DNA from: Pseudomonas alkylphenolica
GTDB taxonomy: Bacteria; Pseudomonadota; Gammaproteobacteria; Pseudomonadales; Pseudomonadaceae
DNA length: 64,000 bases
Reading direction: 5' to 3'
Assembly (NCBI RefSeq): GCF_000746525.1
Contig: NZ_CP009048.1
Location: 5,283,501-5,347,500, forward strand
The notes below the pieces were generated by a model, which worked only from the letters and a program-made list of their open reading frames with translations, was not told the DNA's origin and searched no databases. The translations under genes were made by a program, and so were the position numbers. Positions 49,408 through 58,120 of the stretch are shown in pieces; the first letter of the stretch is position 1, and every line of letters begins with the position of its first letter.

Positions 49408-50814
49408 ATGGGCCTCAACCAACAGTGGATGCAACGTGACCTGAAGGTCCTGTGGCACCCCTGCACCCAGATGAAAGACCATGAACAACTGCCGCTGATC
49501 CCGATCAAGCGCGGCGAAGGCGTGTGGCTGGAAGACTTCGAAGGCAAACGCTACCTCGACGCGGTCAGCTCCTGGTGGGTCAACGTCTTCGGGCATGCCA
49601 ACCCGCGGATCAACCAGCGCATCAAAGACCAGGTCGATCAGCTTGAGCACGTGATCCTCGCAGGCTTCAGCCACCAACCGGTGATCGAGCTGTCCGAACG
49701 CCTGGTGCAGATTACGCCCGAGGGGCTGACCCGGTGCTTCTACGCCGATAATGGTTCGTCCTGCATCGAAGTGGCGCTGAAAATGAGCTTTCACTACTGG
49801 CTCAACAAAGGCCTGCCAGAGAAGAAGCGCTTCGTCACCCTGAGCAACAGCTACCACGGCGAGACCATCGCGGCGATGTCGGTGGGCGATGTACCGCTGT
49901 TCACCGAAACCTATAAGGCGCTGCTGCTCGACACCATCAAGGTGCCAAGCCCCGATTGCTACCTGCGCCCTGAGGGCGTGAGCTGGGAGGAGCACTCGCG
50001 CACGATGTTCGCCGCCATGGAGCAGACCCTGGCCGAGCACCACGACACGCTCGCCGCAGTGATCGTCGAGCCGCTGATCCAGGGCGCGGGCGGTATGCGC
50101 ATGTACCACCCGGTTTACCTCAAGCTACTGCGCGAGGCCTGCGACCGCTATGGCGTGCACCTGATCCACGACGAGATCGCCGTTGGTTTCGGCCGTACCG
50201 GGACGATGTTCGCCTGTGAGCAGGCCGGCATTCGCCCCGACTTCCTGTGCCTGTCCAAGGCCCTGACCGGCGGCTACCTGCCACTGGCGGCGTGCCTGAC
50301 CACCGACGAGGTGTACAACGCTTTCTACGACGACTACTCGACCCTGCGCGCCTTCCTCCACTCGCACAGTTACACCGGCAACCCGCTGGCCTGTGCGGCG
50401 GCACTGGCGACCCTGGATATTTTCGAACAGGACAACGTGATCGAGAACAACAAGGCCCTGGCCTCGCGGATGGCCAGCGCCACGGCGCATCTGATCGATC
50501 ATCCGCACGTCGCCGAAGTGCGCCAGACCGGTATGGCCCTGGCGATCGAGATGGTCCAGGACAAGGCCAGCAAGAGCGCTTATCCGTGGCAGGAACGGCG
50601 CGGTCTGAAAGTCTTCGAACACGCCCTGACACGCGGCGCCCTGCTACGCCCGCTGGGCAGCGTGGTGTACTTCCTGCCGCCGTATGTGATTACCCCGGAA
50701 CAGATCGATTTCCTTGCCGAAGTGGCCAGTGAGGGTATCGATATCGCTACGCGCGACAGCGTCAGTGTGGCGGTTCCGGGTAATTTCCATCCTGATTTTC
50801 GCGATCCGGGCTAG
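49408..50814 (+). CDS. bioA: Adenosylmethionine-8-amino-7-oxononanoate aminotransferase
   Basis: 468 aa PLP enzyme of biotin synthesis that transfers the SAM amino group to KAPA. The ATG at 49408 follows AGGAGAAGAG and gives MGLNQQWMQRDLKVLWHPCT. The BioA marker WHPCTQMKDHE (about 16-26) and the PLP-lysine region LCLSKALTGGYLPLAA (about 279-294) are clear; LIHDEIAVGFGRTG is the cofactor Asp motif. It is separated from the other bio genes, as usual in Pseudomonas. The link with SAM ties it loosely to the methyl-cycle genes nearby. Confidence 0.95.
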   Translation: MGLNQQWMQRDLKVLWHPCTQMKDHEQLPLIPIKRGEGVWLEDFEGKRYLDAVSSWWVNVFGHANPRINQRIKDQVDQLEHVILAGFSHQPVIELSERLVQITPEGLTRCFYADNGSSCIEVALKMSFHYWLNKGLPEKKRFVTLSNSYHGETIAAMSVGDVPLFTETYKALLLDTIKVPSPDCYLRPEGVSWEEHSRTMFAAMEQTLAEHHDTLAAVIVEPLIQGAGGMRMYHPVYLKLLREACDRYGVHLIHDEIAVGFGRTGTMFACEQAGIRPDFLCLSKALTGGYLPLAACLTTDEVYNAFYDDYSTLRAFLHSHSYTGNPLACAAALATLDIFEQDNVIENNKALASRMASATAHLIDHPHVAEVRQTGMALAIEMVQDKASKSAYPWQERRGLKVFEHALTRGALLRPLGSVVYFLPPYVITPEQIDFLAEVASEGIDIATRDSVSVAVPGNFHPDFRDPG

Positions 50815-50819
50815 CAAGC

Positions 50820-50885
50820 ATCGCGGGGCAAGCCCGCTCCCACAGGCGTCACACATCCCCTGTGGGAGCGAGCTTGCCCCGCGAT
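50820..50885. repeat. REP inverted pair 11
   Basis: Inverted REP copies at 50820-50843 and 50862-50885 in the bioA-rsmE gap, 6 bases after the bioA stop. The right copy carries GAGCGAGCTTG in place of GAGCGGGCTTG. Confidence 0.92.
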
Positions 50886-50912
50886 AGACCAACACATATT
50901 CCGAGTTTTCAA

Positions 50913-51632
50913 ATGAGACTGTCCCGCTTCTTCATCGACGCCCCCTTGAGCCTCGGCGAGCACGACTTGCCCGAAGCCCAGGCCCACTACATTGGCCGCG
51001 TACTGCGCATGACCGCTGGCGATGCCGTACAGCTGTTCGACGGCAGCGGCCAGGAATTCCTCGGCCAATTGCTCGAAGTCGGCAAGAAAACCGTACGGGT
51101 GCAACTGAACGAGTCCTTCGCCGGGCAAGCAGACTCCAGCCTCAAGGTCCACCTCGGCCAGGGCCTGTCGCGCGGCGAGCGGATGGACTGGGCGATCCAG
51201 AAAGCCACCGAACTGGGGGCCAACGTCATCACCCCGATCGTCAGCGAGCGCTGTGAAGTACGCCTCAAGGACGAACGCGCCGACAAACGCCTGGCCCACT
51301 GGCGCCAGGTGGCAATCAGTGCCTGTGAGCAGTGCGGCCGTTCAAGCGTGCCGCAGATCAACCCACCGGTACTGCTGGCCGACTGGTTCAAGGCCTGTGA
51401 TGAACAGCTCAAGCTGGTCCTGCACCCGGTGGCCGAGCCGCTGGTCAGCCACCAGAAGCCGCAAAGCCTGGCATTCCTGATCGGCCCGGAAGGCGGTTTG
51501 AGCGAGGCCGAAGTCGAGCAGGCCAAAGCCGCCGGTTTTCATGCCGCGCGCCTCGGCCCACGGGTCCTGCGTACCGAAACCGCTCCGGTGGTGGCCTTGG
51601 CGGTTGCCCAGCAGCTGTGGGGCGACTTCTAG
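50913..51632 (+). CDS. rsmE: 16S rRNA (uracil1498-N3)-methyltransferase
   Basis: 239 aa SPOUT-fold enzyme methylating N3 of U1498. The start at 50913 gives MRLSRFFIDAPLSLGEHDL. The N-terminal PUA-like domain (about 1-70) is followed by the knotted domain with IGPEGGLSEAEVEQA (about 190-204) and LGPRVLRTETAPVVAL (about 212-227), the SAM-binding signatures of RsmE. Its TAG overlaps the convergent stop of the hemolysin-III gene (CTAG at 51629-51632), leaving no room for a terminator. Confidence 0.95.
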   Translation: MRLSRFFIDAPLSLGEHDLPEAQAHYIGRVLRMTAGDAVQLFDGSGQEFLGQLLEVGKKTVRVQLNESFAGQADSSLKVHLGQGLSRGERMDWAIQKATELGANVITPIVSERCEVRLKDERADKRLAHWRQVAISACEQCGRSSVPQINPPVLLADWFKACDEQLKLVLHPVAEPLVSHQKPQSLAFLIGPEGGLSEAEVEQAKAAGFHAARLGPRVLRTETAPVVALAVAQQLWGDF

Positions 51633-52246
51633 AGCACGTAGAAAAATACCGCGATGAAGTGCAACAGGCTGCCGGCAATGACAAACAGGTGCCAGATGCC
51701 ATGCCAGTGGCGAAAGCGACTGTCATAGGCAAAGAAGATGATGCCGATGGTGTAGAACGCACCACCGGCCGCCAGCCAGGCAAAACCGGCAGCCCCGAGA
51801 CTGGCCAGCAGCGGCTTGACTGCGACCAGCACGATCCAGCCCATCAGCGCATAGATGATGATCGATAGCACCCGCGCTTCGGAGCGCGGCTTGATCTCCT
51901 GAAGCATGCCGATCACCGCCAGCCCCCAGACCACCCCGAACAGGCTCCAGCCCCACGGCCCGCGCAGGCTGACCAGACAAAACGGCGTGTAACTGCCGGC
52001 AATCAACAGATAGATCGACAGATGATCGAGCTTGCGCATCACCACTTTGGCCTTGCCGCGCACGCTGTGATAGATCGTTGAAATGCTGTAGAGCAACAGC
52101 AGGGTAAAGCCGTAGATCGCCAGGCTGACGATCTTCCAGGGATCGCCCTGCAGACTGGCCACCACCAGCAGCCAGACTGCGCCGATACAGGCCAGCACCG
52201 CGCCGACCAGGTGCGTCCAGGCATTGAAACGTTCACCGTGATACAT
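51629..52246 (-). CDS. Hemolysin III / PAQR family membrane protein
   Basis: 205 aa, seven hydrophobic helices. The HlyIII/PAQR pattern is clear: ERFNAWTHLVGAVLA at the N-terminus, YSISTIYHSVRGKAKVVMRKLDH (about 53-75) and the C-terminal RHWHGIWHLFVIAGSLLHF with the zinc-binding histidines. The family (YqfA/TrhA in E. coli) affects membrane energetics or fatty-acid homeostasis; true hemolysis is doubtful. It overlaps rsmE by the CTAG at the stops. Confidence 0.88.
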   Translation of the reverse strand: MYHGERFNAWTHLVGAVLACIGAVWLLVVASLQGDPWKIVSLAIYGFTLLLLYSISTIYHSVRGKAKVVMRKLDHLSIYLLIAGSYTPFCLVSLRGPWGWSLFGVVWGLAVIGMLQEIKPRSEARVLSIIIYALMGWIVLVAVKPLLASLGAAGFAWLAAGGAFYTIGIIFFAYDSRFRHWHGIWHLFVIAGSLLHFIAVFFYVL

Positions 52247-52301
52247 GCAACAGGGTCCTCCGAACGACGGCCAGGCTTCCTATCCTACCCAGGCAGATGT
52301 T

Positions 52302-52769
52302 TCAAACCAGCCCTGCATCCTCCAGCAACTGTTCAAGCGCTGGCAGGTCGGGCACCCTGGCTACCTGATCGCCGACCTGCACTGCCGCCAGTTCCAGCGC
52401 AGCCAGGGGCACATCGACGTAGTTGAGCTGGCTGTCGAGCTTGCATGAGCGCGGAATGCCCTGCACCAGCACGGCAATGAAGCGCAAACGGCTGCCCCCC
52501 AAGGCGTTGAGCACGACGATGCGCGCCCGCTCCCCTACCCGCACCTGTCCACCACAAGCCGCCTCGAAGCTGAGCAGCGGCAGACGCTGGTTACGCCAAT
52601 CGATCCAGCCGAGCATCCACTCGGGCTGTTCAGGCGCCGGGGTGCCGGCTTGATAGCCGATCAGTTCAGCCACCGCGACGTTGGGCAGTACCAGGCAACG
52701 ATCGGCCAACGCCAGCAGCAAGCCGGTCAAGCTACTACGACGGCCATTGCGGGCGGACTGTTCAAGCAT
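52302..52769 (-). CDS. chpC: CheW-like protein of the Pil-Chp system (ChpC-like)
   Basis: 155 aa with a single CheW domain (LLLALADRCLVLPNVAVAEL, then WIDWRNQRLPLLSFE). It overlaps the end of chpA by 8 bases (52762-52769), so it is translated with it. In P. aeruginosa ChpC is a second CheW-type linker of the Chp pathway, in addition to PilI. The ATG at 52769 with a GGAGTAAC upstream is the reasonable start. The gap to the hemolysin-III start (52247-52301) is short; this is the last gene of the pil-chp operon. Confidence 0.85.
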   Translation of the reverse strand: MLEQSARNGRRSSLTGLLLALADRCLVLPNVAVAELIGYQAGTPAPEQPEWMLGWIDWRNQRLPLLSFEAACGGQVRVGERARIVVLNALGGSRLRFIAVLVQGIPRSCKLDSQLNYVDVPLAALELAAVQVGDQVARVPDLPALEQLLEDAGLV

Positions 52770-55700
52770 GAGGGTTACTCCAAAGCGCAATACTCTGCAG
52801 CAACACCGACTCCTGATAGGGTTTGCCCAGGTAGTCGTTGACCCCGATGGACATCGCCCGGTCACGGTGTTTCTGCCCGGTCCGCGAGGTGATCATGATG
52901 ATGGGCAGGTCCTTCAGGGCCGGGTCGTGACGGATCTGCGTGGCCACCTCAAAACCATCCATACGCGGCATTTCGATGTCCAGCAGCAACACATCCGGAC
53001 GATGCTCCTGCAGCAGCGTCATCGCATCGACGCCGTCCTTGGCGGTCAGCACGTTCATGCCATGACGTTCAAGCAGGCGGCCGGTAACCTTGCGCACGGT
53101 CACCGAATCATCGACCACCATCACCAGCAATGGCCGCTTCGGCGCCTGGTCGACCTGCTGCGCAGGCAAACGAGCAGAGCTACCCGCTTGCTGGGCGTGA
53201 TGCTGCTGCAAGCCGCGCAGCTGGCCTGGCAAATCAACAATCAGCACCACCCGGCCATCGCCCAGCAAGGTCGCTCCGGACAGCCCCTGGACGCTGGCAA
53301 ACTGCGGCCCGAGGCTCTTCACCACGATCTCGCGGCTGGCCGCCAGGCTGTCGACCTGGATTGCGAACTGTTGTTCATGAGAATGCACCAGCAACACCGG
53401 CAGCGGCAGGCTCTGGCCCAGCAGACGCGGTTGCACGGCACCTTGCAGCAGCTCACCGAGGTAACGCAGTTCGTAGCGACGCCCGGCGTACTCATAGTGC
53501 GGCGGATCCAGCTGATAGCAGGCTTCCAGCTCGGCCGGCGGCACGCGCACAATGCCTTCGATGGTGTTGAGCGGCACCGCGTACTGCTCTTCGCCGTACT
53601 GCACCATCAGCGCGCGGTTGACCGACACGGTAAACGGCAAGCGAATCAGAAAGCGCGCGCCCTTGCCTGGACTGGATTCGATCACCATCGAGCCACCGAG
53701 TTGCTTGACCTCTTCATGGACCACGTCCATGCCCAGGCCCCGCCCGGAGATCTGGGTAATTTTCTCGGCGGTGGAGAACCCCGGCTGGAGAATGAACTGC
53801 ATCACCTCATGGTCGCTGAGGACCGCCGCGGGGTCGAGCAAGCCTCGCTTGATCGCCTTGCTCCGTACCGCGTCCAGTGGCACACCGGCACCGTCGTCGG
53901 TCATTTCAATGACGATATCAGCGCCTTCGTGCAACAGGGTCAGCGAAATCAGCCCCTGCTCCGGCTTGCCGGCGGCCAGGCGGATTTCACGGGACTCCAG
54001 GCCATGGTCGACGGCGTTGCGCAGCATGTGTTCCAGCGGTGCCACCATGCGTTCCAGCACGCTACGGTCCATCTCGCCTTCGGCATTGCCGACCACCAGC
54101 TCGACCTGTTTGCCGAGCTCGCTGGCCACCTGCCGCACCACCCGCTGCAGCCGTGGCACCAGACGTTCGAACGGCACCATGCGCGTGCGCATCAGGCCCT
54201 CTTGCAGCTCGCTGCTGACCCGCCCCTGCTGCTGCAGCAGGCTTTGCGCTTCCTGGGCACGCAGGGTCAGGGTTTCCTTGAGATCGAGCAGGTCGGAGGC
54301 CGACTCGAACAAGGCCCGCGACAGCTGTTGCAACTGGGAGTGGCGGTCCATTTCCAGCGGGTCGAAGTCGTCATAGACCTGGCCATCGCCCTCCCCCTGC
54401 TGACGACTGAGGATTCGGCCCTGGGTTTCAGTATCCAGACGGCGCAACTGATCGCGCATGCGCTCCAGGGTGGTTTCCATCTCGTTCAGCGCGACCTGGG
54501 CATCATTGACCTGCTGTTCGATGCGCCCGCGGATGATCGAATGTTCGCCCGCCAGGTTGCCGAGGTCATCCAGCAGGTCAGAGGCCACCTTGACCATGTC
54601 CACCGGCCCGCGCTCGGGGGCTGCCACCGGTGCTTCCACCGCTGTGGCCGCTTCAGGATGCGACTGCTGGGCTGCGGTATCGGCCAGCGCCGCACTGCTG
54701 AAGTTGCGAATGTAGTCGATCAGCGCTGTCGCCGCGTGCAACGGCTGTTGCAGGCGCACCGCGTCGAGCATGTGCGCCAGGCGGTCATGGCAGTTCTGCA
54801 ACAGGCTGAACAGCGCCGCACTGGGCTGCAATTGCCCGGCAGCCAGCAGTTCATAGAGAAACTCCAGTTCGTGGGCCAGATCGCCGATCGGCGCGATCTC
54901 GACCATGCGCGCACCACCCTTGAGGGTATGCAGATCGCGCAGCAGGTTCTCCACCTCGACCGCATTACGCGATTCGGCTTGCCAGCGCAGCAAGGCGGCG
55001 CCGGAGCTTTCGACAATATCGAAGCTCTCTTCGAGGAAAATTTCCAGCAGCTCCTTGTCGCCGGCTTCCTGCACCGGGTCGGCAGGCTTGTCCGCTGCCG
55101 CAACAGGAGGCGCGCTGTGACGATACTCACGCAGCGCCGCCAGCAACGTCACCGCCGACGAGGGCTCCCGGCCTGCCTGTAGCTGTTCAAGCACCTCGGC
55201 CAATTGGGCATGGCTGCTACGGAGCAAGCTGAACAGCTCAGCGCTCGGAGCGAAACGTCGATCCACCAGGCCTTCGTACAACAGCTCAAGTTCCTGGGCT
55301 AGCACCTCGACCGCACCAATGGCGGCCATCTGCGCACCACCCTTGAGGGTCTGCAGGTCACGGTGCAACGACGACAACGCCGAGGCATTGTCGGCATCGG
55401 CCAACCAGCGCTCCAGCGCCTGGTTGGCGCTTTGCAGCACATCGCTGGCCTCTTCGAGAAACAGCTCGATCACGGCAGGGTCCATCGCCAGCGCTGCCGT
55501 TGCAGCGCTCAGATCGGCGATCTGCGCCTGCCCCTGACGATGGCTGATCAGCCCCGTAGCCTCGGGTGCCAACGCTTCGTCGAGCAGTTCACGCAAGGCT
55601 TCAAGGCGTTCAGGATGGGCATCCACCTCCTGACCGGCAGCAAGCTGGTCGAGCATGTCGATCAGCGCCTCATGGGCGTGCTGCGCCTGTTCGAAAAAGC

Positions 55701-58086
55701 GTGCACTGACGGCCAGGCTGCTTTCCTCGACTGCACCATACAGGTCCAGCAAGGCTTCGCAGAGTTCATCCACTTGCCACAGGTCAGCCAGGTGGGCGCT
55801 CTGGCCCAGGGTGGTCAATTCATCGAGCAGCGCCGTGAGTTCCTGACGCTCGCTCGGGTGCTCTTGCCAGCGCAACAACAGCGATTCGGCATCGAGCAGG
55901 ATATCCATGCCCTGGGCGAGGAAGCTGGCAATCAACTGCGGATCGCGCTTGATCCGCAGGCCCTGGCTCGGCGCCTGAAGCAGGGCCTGCAGACGTGCTT
56001 CAACCACCTGATGGATTTCCTCGATCAGGGTCGAAGCACCGCTGATCACCGCCAGCGGCGCACTGGACAACTGTGCCAGGCCGCGGCGCAACAGCGGTTC
56101 GGCGCTCTCCAGCAGGTAGATTTCTTCAAGGTCGAAGGCCAGCTGATGGGCCTTGAACTCCCGGGCCAGCAGGTCGAGCGCGGCGGCAAGTTCGGCAATC
56201 GGTAGCACCCCGGCCATGGCGGCGCTGCCTTTGAGGGTGTGAAACGCGCGCTGCAAACTGTCACTGACCGGTTGCGGCAACTGCTGATCGGCGGCTGCCA
56301 GGAAGCTGTCGAGACTGGCCAGATGCCCCTCGGCCTCGTTGCGAAAAATCTCCAGCAACTGCGGGTCGATGGCCTCGCTGGCGTCGGCCTCATGGGGCGC
56401 GTCATTCATTGCCAGGGCGTGCAGTTGCAAGGCCAGCTGCTCGACCTCTTTGCCCGCCTGCACCTGACCGTTGGCAAAGGCCACCAGCAAGCCGGGGATC
56501 AACGTCAATGCCTGCTGCAGACTGGCCAGCGGCGCAGCCCCCACTTCGACGCGGCCCTCAAGGACCCGATTGAGCAGGTGCTCGGCCGCCCAGGCCAGCT
56601 CCGCCAGACCTTGCGCGGCGACCATCCGCCCGCTGCCCTTGAGGGTGTGCAGGCCCCGACGCAGTTCTACCAGGGCGTCGCGGTCGCCAGTGTTGGCCTG
56701 CCAGCGCGCCCATTGTTGATTGAGCTGAGGCAGGAGCTCATCGGCCTCTTCGAGGAACACCTCGCGCAGCTCGTCATCAACCACCGGCTGCTCGATAACC
56801 GCCGCCTCGACCTCCACCACTTCAGGTTCGGGTTCGGGCTCCGGCTCAGGCATATAACCCAGCGCCGCCAGGCTGGCCTGGGCAGCGTCGAGAAACTGCC
56901 GGGGATTGGCTTGTGGATCAGCGAGCAACCATTGCAGATAGCACTCACCGGCGCTCAAGGAATCGGCCAGGTGCGCCAGTGCTGTGGCATCCGGTGGCGC
57001 CGCGCCGAGCAGGTGACGCTGGGCATAGTCGGCACACTGACCAATCAGAGCAGCCGCGCGGGGCAGCATCAGCATGGCCAGGGCGCCGCGGATCTGCTGC
57101 AGCAAGTTCGGCAGTACCAGTAGGCGCTGGGGCTGCCAGCCGGCATCAAGACAATCACCGAGCTGATCCTTGACCTGCTGCAACACCGAATGGGCCTCTT
57201 CCAGCACAAGCTGACGGATTTCGGCCAGGTCGGTGCCAGGCAGCGAACTCTGGTTCGGGTGCTGCTCCAGCGGGCCGACCATGCCCGCCAGGGTTGCTTC
57301 GACATACAGCAGCGCGCCGGCGATATCCATCAACACCGCATCGTCTGGCGCGCGCTGGCCCTGGGCCAGACTCTGCAGCACCAGCACCTGGTCGATGATC
57401 ACCCGCCGGGGCTGGCTGAAGCCGAGCACCGCCAGGGTATCGGCAATCTGCCGCAGGGGCGAAAGCAAGGGCTGCAGGTCATCGATACGCTGACGGTCAC
57501 TGCGGACAAACAGGTCTAGACGTTCCTTGACCCGCATCAGGTCCTCACACAGCGCTGCCACCACCGATCGCAGGGCATCGCGGTCGGAACCCGCCTGCAG
57601 ACGCTCGCGCAGGGAACCCAGGGATAAATCAAGATTGGCCAGTTCCTCGGCCGCCCCCGGCGCCGTGCCGGACAGGCTGCCGACAGCCAAAGGCTCGACA
57701 CCACGCTCGGCCCGCAGCTGGTTGAGCACCGGCAGCACCACCAGCGGCAGGTCGCGCCGGGCGCTACGCAGCCGTTCCAGATACAGCGGCAGCTGTTCAA
57801 GGCCGCGAAACAAGGCGCCCAGGGCTTCGCCGCGCTGGCTGACACGCTTTTCCTTCAGGGCTATGCCCAGTTGCTCCAGCTCTTCGGCGAGCAATGCGGC
57901 GCCACTGAGTTCGAGCATCACCAGGCAGCCGCGCACCTGGTGCAGGTTGTCGATAAACCCGAGCAGGTCATCTTCATCGCCAGGTTCCGCGCAAAAGTGC
58001 TCCAGCGCCAGGCGTGCCTGGGCCAGGCAGTCGGCGATGGCACTCTTGACCCAAGTCAGGGCTACCGTGTCGTGGCGCTCAGCCAT
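52762..58086 (-). CDS. chpA: Hybrid chemosensory kinase ChpA (compact form)
   Basis: 1774 aa, shorter than the 2472-aa ChpA of P. aeruginosa. The ATG at 58086 with GGGAG upstream gives MAERHDTVALTWVKSAIADC, matching ChpA. Six Hpt-like modules can be placed by their phospho-site motif: H49 (LHQVRG), Q330 (LQQIRG), H480 (LHTLKG), H616 (FHTLKG), Q912 (LQTLKG) and H1053 (LHTLKG); two have Gln where His is needed. A dimerisation region, a CheA ATPase with N box HMLRNAVDHG (1353-1362), a CheW domain and a receiver with D1703 follow. It phosphorylates PilG and PilH, controlling type IV pili and cAMP. Confidence 0.93.
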   Translation of the reverse strand: MAERHDTVALTWVKSAIADCLAQARLALEHFCAEPGDEDDLLGFIDNLHQVRGCLVMLELSGAALLAEELEQLGIALKEKRVSQRGEALGALFRGLEQLPLYLERLRSARRDLPLVVLPVLNQLRAERGVEPLAVGSLSGTAPGAAEELANLDLSLGSLRERLQAGSDRDALRSVVAALCEDLMRVKERLDLFVRSDRQRIDDLQPLLSPLRQIADTLAVLGFSQPRRVIIDQVLVLQSLAQGQRAPDDAVLMDIAGALLYVEATLAGMVGPLEQHPNQSSLPGTDLAEIRQLVLEEAHSVLQQVKDQLGDCLDAGWQPQRLLVLPNLLQQIRGALAMLMLPRAAALIGQCADYAQRHLLGAAPPDATALAHLADSLSAGECYLQWLLADPQANPRQFLDAAQASLAALGYMPEPEPEPEPEVVEVEAAVIEQPVVDDELREVFLEEADELLPQLNQQWARWQANTGDRDALVELRRGLHTLKGSGRMVAAQGLAELAWAAEHLLNRVLEGRVEVGAAPLASLQQALTLIPGLLVAFANGQVQAGKEVEQLALQLHALAMNDAPHEADASEAIDPQLLEIFRNEAEGHLASLDSFLAAADQQLPQPVSDSLQRAFHTLKGSAAMAGVLPIAELAAALDLLAREFKAHQLAFDLEEIYLLESAEPLLRRGLAQLSSAPLAVISGASTLIEEIHQVVEARLQALLQAPSQGLRIKRDPQLIASFLAQGMDILLDAESLLLRWQEHPSERQELTALLDELTTLGQSAHLADLWQVDELCEALLDLYGAVEESSLAVSARFFEQAQHAHEALIDMLDQLAAGQEVDAHPERLEALRELLDEALAPEATGLISHRQGQAQIADLSAATAALAMDPAVIELFLEEASDVLQSANQALERWLADADNASALSSLHRDLQTLKGGAQMAAIGAVEVLAQELELLYEGLVDRRFAPSAELFSLLRSSHAQLAEVLEQLQAGREPSSAVTLLAALREYRHSAPPVAAADKPADPVQEAGDKELLEIFLEESFDIVESSGAALLRWQAESRNAVEVENLLRDLHTLKGGARMVEIAPIGDLAHELEFLYELLAAGQLQPSAALFSLLQNCHDRLAHMLDAVRLQQPLHAATALIDYIRNFSSAALADTAAQQSHPEAATAVEAPVAAPERGPVDMVKVASDLLDDLGNLAGEHSIIRGRIEQQVNDAQVALNEMETTLERMRDQLRRLDTETQGRILSRQQGEGDGQVYDDFDPLEMDRHSQLQQLSRALFESASDLLDLKETLTLRAQEAQSLLQQQGRVSSELQEGLMRTRMVPFERLVPRLQRVVRQVASELGKQVELVVGNAEGEMDRSVLERMVAPLEHMLRNAVDHGLESREIRLAAGKPEQGLISLTLLHEGADIVIEMTDDGAGVPLDAVRSKAIKRGLLDPAAVLSDHEVMQFILQPGFSTAEKITQISGRGLGMDVVHEEVKQLGGSMVIESSPGKGARFLIRLPFTVSVNRALMVQYGEEQYAVPLNTIEGIVRVPPAELEACYQLDPPHYEYAGRRYELRYLGELLQGAVQPRLLGQSLPLPVLLVHSHEQQFAIQVDSLAASREIVVKSLGPQFASVQGLSGATLLGDGRVVLIVDLPGQLRGLQQHHAQQAGSSARLPAQQVDQAPKRPLLVMVVDDSVTVRKVTGRLLERHGMNVLTAKDGVDAMTLLQEHRPDVLLLDIEMPRMDGFEVATQIRHDPALKDLPIIMITSRTGQKHRDRAMSIGVNDYLGKPYQESVLLQSIALWSNPHA

Positions 58087-58120
58087 ATCTGCTCCCGTTG
58101 CCATGCTCACGTGCGGGCGC

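Noticed and set aside
52681..55182. An 833-codon plus-strand open frame opposite chpA
   Set aside because: Antisense shadow; the His/Gln/Leu-rich translation has no domain and chpA is certain.
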